Below are positions 22,535-26,611 of a DNA stretch of 26,611 nt, piece by piece. The number at the start of each line of letters is the position of its first letter. Positions within the stretch are counted from its first letter, which is position 1. The stretch is from H111-94 sp034436045 (GTDB lineage: Bacteria > Chloroflexota > Ktedonobacteria > Ktedonobacterales > Ktedonobacteraceae): contig DAOTVZ010000260.1 of assembly GCA_034436045.1 (NCBI GenBank), forward strand, positions 1 to 26,611, written 5' to 3'. The translations under genes and the position numbers were made by a program. Under the pieces are notes generated by a model, which was not told the DNA's origin, did no database searches, and saw only the letters and a program-made list of their open reading frames with translations.

Positions 22535-25146
22535 TCTACTTCTCCTTCGCTAATCGTCTCGCGTAGATGTTTCGCCAGTTCCAGGGCCTGCTCTACGGTC
22601 ATGGCGCGACCGGTAGCCCAGGCCTCCGTCCAGCAATCTTCAGTAACACGCGAGCGAATAAAGGCTCTGACTGCCTTGATAAAATCATTGCTTTTTGTCC
22701 AGGGCACAAAGCCGATACGCTCCATCAGGCTCTCGGCTGCTCCGCCCAGATACGCCGAATTGAGGCTGGCCTGCTCCGGTGCCAACTGTGGCAATAAACC
22801 TACGGCAAAACTGAGCAGACCAAGACCACTGGCAATAAATTGCCTGTTTCCCAATTGACGGCACAACAGCAAGCTTTGCCACAACATGTCAAAGGCTTTG
22901 AGAAACTCAGCTTCAAGCAGCATCATGCCGCCCCAATCCTTCAGCAAGTCAGCCCTGGCACAAGCATCGCCAACTTGCTCGAAGAGCTTTCTGGCCCCAT
23001 CATAGCAGACATGCATGCGCTCAAATACACCCGTAAAACCTTCAGCAGAGGCCAGATGGAAGAGGAGTTGAGCATGCAACCAGGGATTGGATGACGCCAC
23101 CAGTTCTATTCCTTCCAGAAAAACCGCCTTCGCCGTTGCAAAATCGGTTTCGGCGAGCGCAACCCAGCCGCGATGCAGGAGAGCCATCGCCAAACCATCA
23201 GCTTCATCCAGTTGTTGCCAGAGCGCAATACTCTCGTCCGCCAGTCTGACCGCGCGTTCCTGGTCATTTTGCAGCAATACTAAACGGGCATACTCACTCA
23301 AAGCCTTCGCACGCGCTATCTGCTGCGTTTTTCCCACCTGTCCCTGATACGGCTGTGCCAGTACCGCATCCAGCCAGTGGCGCGCCTCGTTCATATTGCC
23401 TTGCCATTCCCAGAAGTGCCGCAACGCCGCCGCCAGACGTAAGGCCAGTTCCAGCGAACATATCCCTGTCACCGGGAATCCGTGCCGTGACAGGATTTTA
23501 CTACCGGCCACTTCCTTGCCATGCGCCACAGCGCGGGCAAACGAGGGCAACACTTGAACAGACTCCCCCTCCCGCGCGCGCTGCAACGCCCACTCTAAAG
23601 CTGCGCGAAAATTATCGCGCTCCCGTTCCAAGCGCCTCAGCCAGGCCATTTGTTGCGGTCCCCGTAAGCCAAGTTCGCCCTCTTCCGCCTCCTTGAGATA
23701 ATAACAGGCGTGCCAGTCACACATCAGCACATATTCCCCTTGCGCTTTCAGACGTTCAAGCGCGTATTCACGCAACGTCTCAAGCATGCTAAAGCGCCCT
23801 TGCTCATTCTCATCAGCACGGTATACGAGGAGATTATTGTCTACCAGGCGCGTGAGCATATCGAGAGGCATGTCAACCACCGGTATATCATCCTGCCCTG
23901 CAGTTACATGCTGCATCAGCGCCTCTGCTGCTTCAAGGCTACAGCCACCGGAAAAGACCGCAAGGCGACGAAACCATGCCTGCTCATCCCCTGAAAGCAA
24001 ACTATAACTCCACTGCATCGTGCTGTAGAGTGCCTTATGTCGTTCCGGTACATCTCTCGTCCCACTGACCAGGAGCGAGAAGGGCGAGATAGAGAGTCGC
24101 TCCCGCAACTGCGCCGGTGATAGGACCTTGATGCGGGCCGCAGCCAGTTCCAGCGCCAGCGGCAGTCCATCCAGACGTGCGCAAATCTGGGCAATATCTC
24201 CAGCATTGCTTTCCGTTACGGCAAAAATGGAGCGCACAGCCTGCGCGCGCTCCACAAATAATTGCACCGCACTATAGCGTAGCAGTTCTGGAGGCTTTAA
24301 AGGAACGGAGGGAGCAGGAATGTCCAGTGGAGGAACAAGAAATTCGCGCTCACCATACACGTGAAGGACAACCCGACTCGTCACCAATATTTTTACGCAC
24401 GAGGTTGTAGCCAGTAGCTCGCTAATCGTCGCCGTGTCATTACTCAATTGCTCAAAGTTATCCAGGATCAGTAATAAGCGTTTGTTCTGTAAATAATTCT
24501 TTAGACTCTGTAGTGGCGATAAAGGGGGCACAGACTGCACATTGAGCGCATCGAGAATATTCATCGGCACCAGCGCCGGGTCACTAATTCCTGCCAGTGA
24601 CACAAACCATATCCCATCTGGAAATGCCTCTAGCAGTTTCTCTTCTCTGGCCACCTGCAAGGCCAGGCGCGTCTTACCGCTGCCGCCAACCCCACTGAGG
24701 GTCACAAGACGAACATCGTCGCGCAACAGCAGCTTGCGCACATATTCTATCGCCCATTCACGTCCGATCAATTGGGTTGTGGAAGTGGAGAGATTGTGCC
24801 GTAATGGAGAGGAAGGAGGGGAAAGAGTACGCGCCGACGGTGTTTGCGCGGCGTCTAGCTCACCTAGCGGGGGAAGTTGCCACTCACGTGCGGTGAAGAT
24901 GGTTGATGCAAGCTCCGCTGCTTCCAGCAATTGCTGCACTTCCTCTTTCGAGGTAACTACGCGCCACCTGGCAAGGGTAACAATGATGTTACGAATATCC
25001 TGCGTATTCAGATAAGCACCGCCAGTACCATTCAGCTTACGGCTAAGCACCTTTGCATGCAGTCCCAGGGTAGCCGCCAATTCTTGCTGGGTATGCCCAC
25101 TCATCCGTAGATAACGCTTCACACTTACACTAAATAGCTTTTTCAT
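22531..25146 (-). CDS. XRE-type HTH, NB-ARC (STAND) ATPase and TPR transcriptional regulator
   Basis: The 871-residue protein begins with an XRE-like helix-turn-helix (residues 5-40: TQQELAATLGLHAKVLSRKL). The NB-ARC ATPase follows: LIGRE at 126-130, Walker A GVGGSGKT at 152-159, Walker B LLLILDN at 224-230, sensor VKILVTSR at 251-258 and GLPLALELAAAR at 327-338. From about residue 480 the sequence is alpha-helical with TPR-like repeats that would sense a ligand or partner. This is an AfsR/SARP-like STAND switch; the ligand is unknown. GGGTGAG precedes ATG 25146. It overlaps thiO downstream by four bases and is divergent from the P450 gene, which makes both neighbours possible targets. Confidence 0.88.
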   Translation of the reverse strand: MKKLFSVSVKRYLRMSGHTQQELAATLGLHAKVLSRKLNGTGGAYLNTQDIRNIIVTLARWRVVTSKEEVQQLLEAAELASTIFTAREWQLPPLGELDAAQTPSARTLSPPSSPLRHNLSTSTTQLIGREWAIEYVRKLLLRDDVRLVTLSGVGGSGKTRLALQVAREEKLLEAFPDGIWFVSLAGISDPALVPMNILDALNVQSVPPLSPLQSLKNYLQNKRLLLILDNFEQLSNDTATISELLATTSCVKILVTSRVVLHVYGEREFLVPPLDIPAPSVPLKPPELLRYSAVQLFVERAQAVRSIFAVTESNAGDIAQICARLDGLPLALELAAARIKVLSPAQLRERLSISPFSLLVSGTRDVPERHKALYSTMQWSYSLLSGDEQAWFRRLAVFSGGCSLEAAEALMQHVTAGQDDIPVVDMPLDMLTRLVDNNLLVYRADENEQGRFSMLETLREYALERLKAQGEYVLMCDWHACYYLKEAEEGELGLRGPQQMAWLRRLERERDNFRAALEWALQRAREGESVQVLPSFARAVAHGKEVAGSKILSRHGFPVTGICSLELALRLAAALRHFWEWQGNMNEARHWLDAVLAQPYQGQVGKTQQIARAKALSEYARLVLLQNDQERAVRLADESIALWQQLDEADGLAMALLHRGWVALAETDFATAKAVFLEGIELVASSNPWLHAQLLFHLASAEGFTGVFERMHVCYDGARKLFEQVGDACARADLLKDWGGMMLLEAEFLKAFDMLWQSLLLCRQLGNRQFIASGLGLLSFAVGLLPQLAPEQASLNSAYLGGAAESLMERIGFVPWTKSNDFIKAVRAFIRSRVTEDCWTEAWATGRAMTVEQALELAKHLRETISEGEVE

Positions 25147-25245
25147 GTCTCACCCGCTGTTTCTAAAGAGCATCACATCGCACGTGGCCTTGAGTAGACA
25201 TCGCGTAGACTTGTAGTTACCAGGAACAACCCGACTGGACTCATC

Positions 25246-25259
25246 TTCAGTATACTGAA
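25246..25259. promoter_or_regulatory. 14-bp perfect palindrome in the regulator/P450 divergent region
   Basis: TTCAGTATACTGAA is a perfect palindrome located about 100 bases upstream of the regulator ATG and about 160 bases upstream of the P450 ATG. Its place between divergent genes, one of which encodes a DNA-binding protein, makes an operator plausible. Confidence 0.4.
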
Positions 25260-25415
25260 ACGAACATGACAACGCAATCAGCGCAATCCACCGCCCCATA
25301 ACCTTGAGTTCCTGCGTCTAGTCAAAGGGCATATATTTCGCTAATATTCTCAATTAAAAGCAGACTCATCACAAGCAAAACAGCAACCATGCACAACAGA
25401 AAGGTAGACAGAGTT

Positions 25416-26611
25416 ATGGCAATGCTACGACAGACAAAACCTATGGTGCCCCCAGGCCCACCGGGAGAACCATTTATCGGCAACGCACGCGCATTTGTGC
25501 TAGACCCGCTTGATTATTTGCGCCGCTGCGCTCAAACCTACGGCGACATTCTACAGATACACCTGGGCACCACCGCCATCTATATGCTTAGCCATCCAGA
25601 CTATATCGAGCATGTGCTGCTCACTCATCAGAAGCATTACACAAAATCACGCTTCACACAGCGGCGTAAAAGTCTTTTCGGCAATGGACTTATCTTCAGC
25701 GAGGGCGATTTCTGGTTACGTCAGCGCCGCTTGATGCAACCATCATTTCATCATAGAAACATCGAGCGGTATAGTGAAGCGATGGTAGAACTCACACAAC
25801 GGCTCACAGCGGACTGGCAGGACGGTGAGAAACTGAACATGCACGATGAAATGATGCAACTCTCGCTCGGCATCGTGGTCAAAACGCTCTTTGATACCGA
25901 TAACGCCGGAGACACACGTGCTATCGGGCAGGTTCTTGATGTTCTCATCGACCAGGTTAGTGCTGCCGCTGTGCGTCCGCTACAATTTCCCGACTGGTTC
26001 CCCACCGCCGGAAATCGTCGGTATAACGCTGCCCTGGCTCGCTTGAACACCATTATCGCTAACATCATTCATGAGCATCGTCAGCGCGGCACAGCCAGCA
26101 ACGATCTTCTTGCCACGCTACTGCAAGCCCAGGACGAAGACGGCCAACGCATGAGCGATAAACAGATCCGCGATGAGGTGGTCAATCTCTATATTGCCGG
26201 TCACGAAACGGTGGCGCTGGCACTGGCCTTTACCTGGTATCTGCTTGCCGAACATCCCGACGTAGAGGCACAGCTACACACCGAACTTGAGCGCGTCCTC
26301 AGGGGGCGTGCGCCTACGATAGCTGATCTACCTAACCTGCCCTATACAGAACAGATTGTCGTTGAGGCATTGCGTCTCTACCCGCCCGTCTGGGGTATCT
26401 TCCGCGACTGCGCGCAGGCCGATGAGATTGCGGGCTATCCCATCGCGCCTAAAACCGTCGTGCTACTCTCACCCTGGGTAATACAGCGTGACGCGCGCTT
26501 CTACGAGGAACCAGAGATCTTTCGCCCCGAACGCTGGCATCATGCGGCAAAACACCCCACGCGCTTCGCCTATTTTCCCTTCGGCGGCGGGCAACGACTC
26601 TGTATCGGCAA
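25416..26611 (+). CDS. Cytochrome P450, 3' end cut by window edge
   Basis: From ATG 25416 (AAAGGTAG about 8-10 bases upstream) the frame is open to the window end, giving 398 residues. It carries PPGPPGEPFIGN at the start, the I-helix oxygen-binding motif IAGHETVA, the K-helix ExxR in EALRLYPP, a PERF-like FRPERW segment and the haem-binding loop FPFGGGQRLCIGN with the axial Cys near the last visible residue. Such soluble enzymes insert oxygen into lipids, terpenes or secondary metabolites using separate electron donors, none of which is in view. The unusually membrane-free start and PPGPPG motif suggest a CYP102/CYP4-like class. Substrate is unknown. Confidence 0.92.
   Translation, partial: MAMLRQTKPMVPPGPPGEPFIGNARAFVLDPLDYLRRCAQTYGDILQIHLGTTAIYMLSHPDYIEHVLLTHQKHYTKSRFTQRRKSLFGNGLIFSEGDFWLRQRRLMQPSFHHRNIERYSEAMVELTQRLTADWQDGEKLNMHDEMMQLSLGIVVKTLFDTDNAGDTRAIGQVLDVLIDQVSAAAVRPLQFPDWFPTAGNRRYNAALARLNTIIANIIHEHRQRGTASNDLLATLLQAQDEDGQRMSDKQIRDEVVNLYIAGHETVALALAFTWYLLAEHPDVEAQLHTELERVLRGRAPTIADLPNLPYTEQIVVEALRLYPPVWGIFRDCAQADEIAGYPIAPKTVVLLSPWVIQRDARFYEEPEIFRPERWHHAAKHPTRFAYFPFGGGQRLCIG

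Overview
The window looks like chromosomal DNA of a soil-type, multicellular Chloroflexota bacterium, most likely class Ktedonobacteria. The case rests on protein content: several Ser/Thr kinase relics of a Ktedonobacteria style, an XRE/NB-ARC/TPR regulator, large secreted proteins, a Cu nitrite reductase-like oxidase, haem A synthase and a cytochrome P450. Abundant dispersed palindromic repeats fit as well. The taxonomic call is inference; there is no rRNA or other marker here. Genes from about 5.7 to 9.8 kb look GC-rich and well kept. The stretch from about 0.3 to 2.9 kb is AT-richer and holds decayed genes.

Layout. 1-200: 3' end of a probable alpha-glucan phosphorylase, followed by a perfect 19-bp inverted repeat. 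367-3435: small or decaying genes: a small membrane protein, a lipoprotein, a G1-family (eqolisin-like) peptidase pseudogene with several lesions, a winged-helix remnant and a small hypothetical ORF. 3486-5533: a GT39-like membrane glycosyltransferase abutting the N-terminal stub of a zinc-ribbon Ser/Thr kinase. 5709-9760: two tandem OYE/FadH-type flavoenzymes with 4Fe-4S sites, most like the oxidoreductases that accompany mycofactocin systems. 9812-10679: a frameshifted pseudokinase. 10890-11316: a gene of unknown function whose promoter carries a perfect LexA-type SOS palindrome between -35 and -10. 11447-12601: membrane-anchored Cu nitrite reductase-like oxidase, divergent from a phosphoesterase (12857-13906). 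14054-15013: thioredoxin reductase. 16030-17904: secreted beta-helix protein. 18118-18498: carboxymuconolactone decarboxylase-family protein. 18904-19875: haem A synthase. 20075-20632: secreted Gly/Tyr-rich protein. 21407-25146: glycine oxidase ThiO translationally coupled to an XRE/NB-ARC/TPR regulator. 25416-end: cytochrome P450, cut by the window edge.

Three intergenic clusters (15.37-15.54, 18.54-18.85 and 20.76-21.42 kb) are built from one palindrome with arms GGCGTGAT/ATCACGCC and a variable two-base centre. Two clusters are true tandem arrays (periods 96 and 87 bp), and the last supplies the stop codon of thiO. Several gene ends carry long, nearly perfect hairpins without a clear U-tract.

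No complete multi-gene defence, biosynthetic or mobile-element system is visible. The best leads for something undescribed are the SOS-box gene, the palindromic repeat family, the OYE pair without mycofactocin genes nearby, and the regulator-thiO operon.
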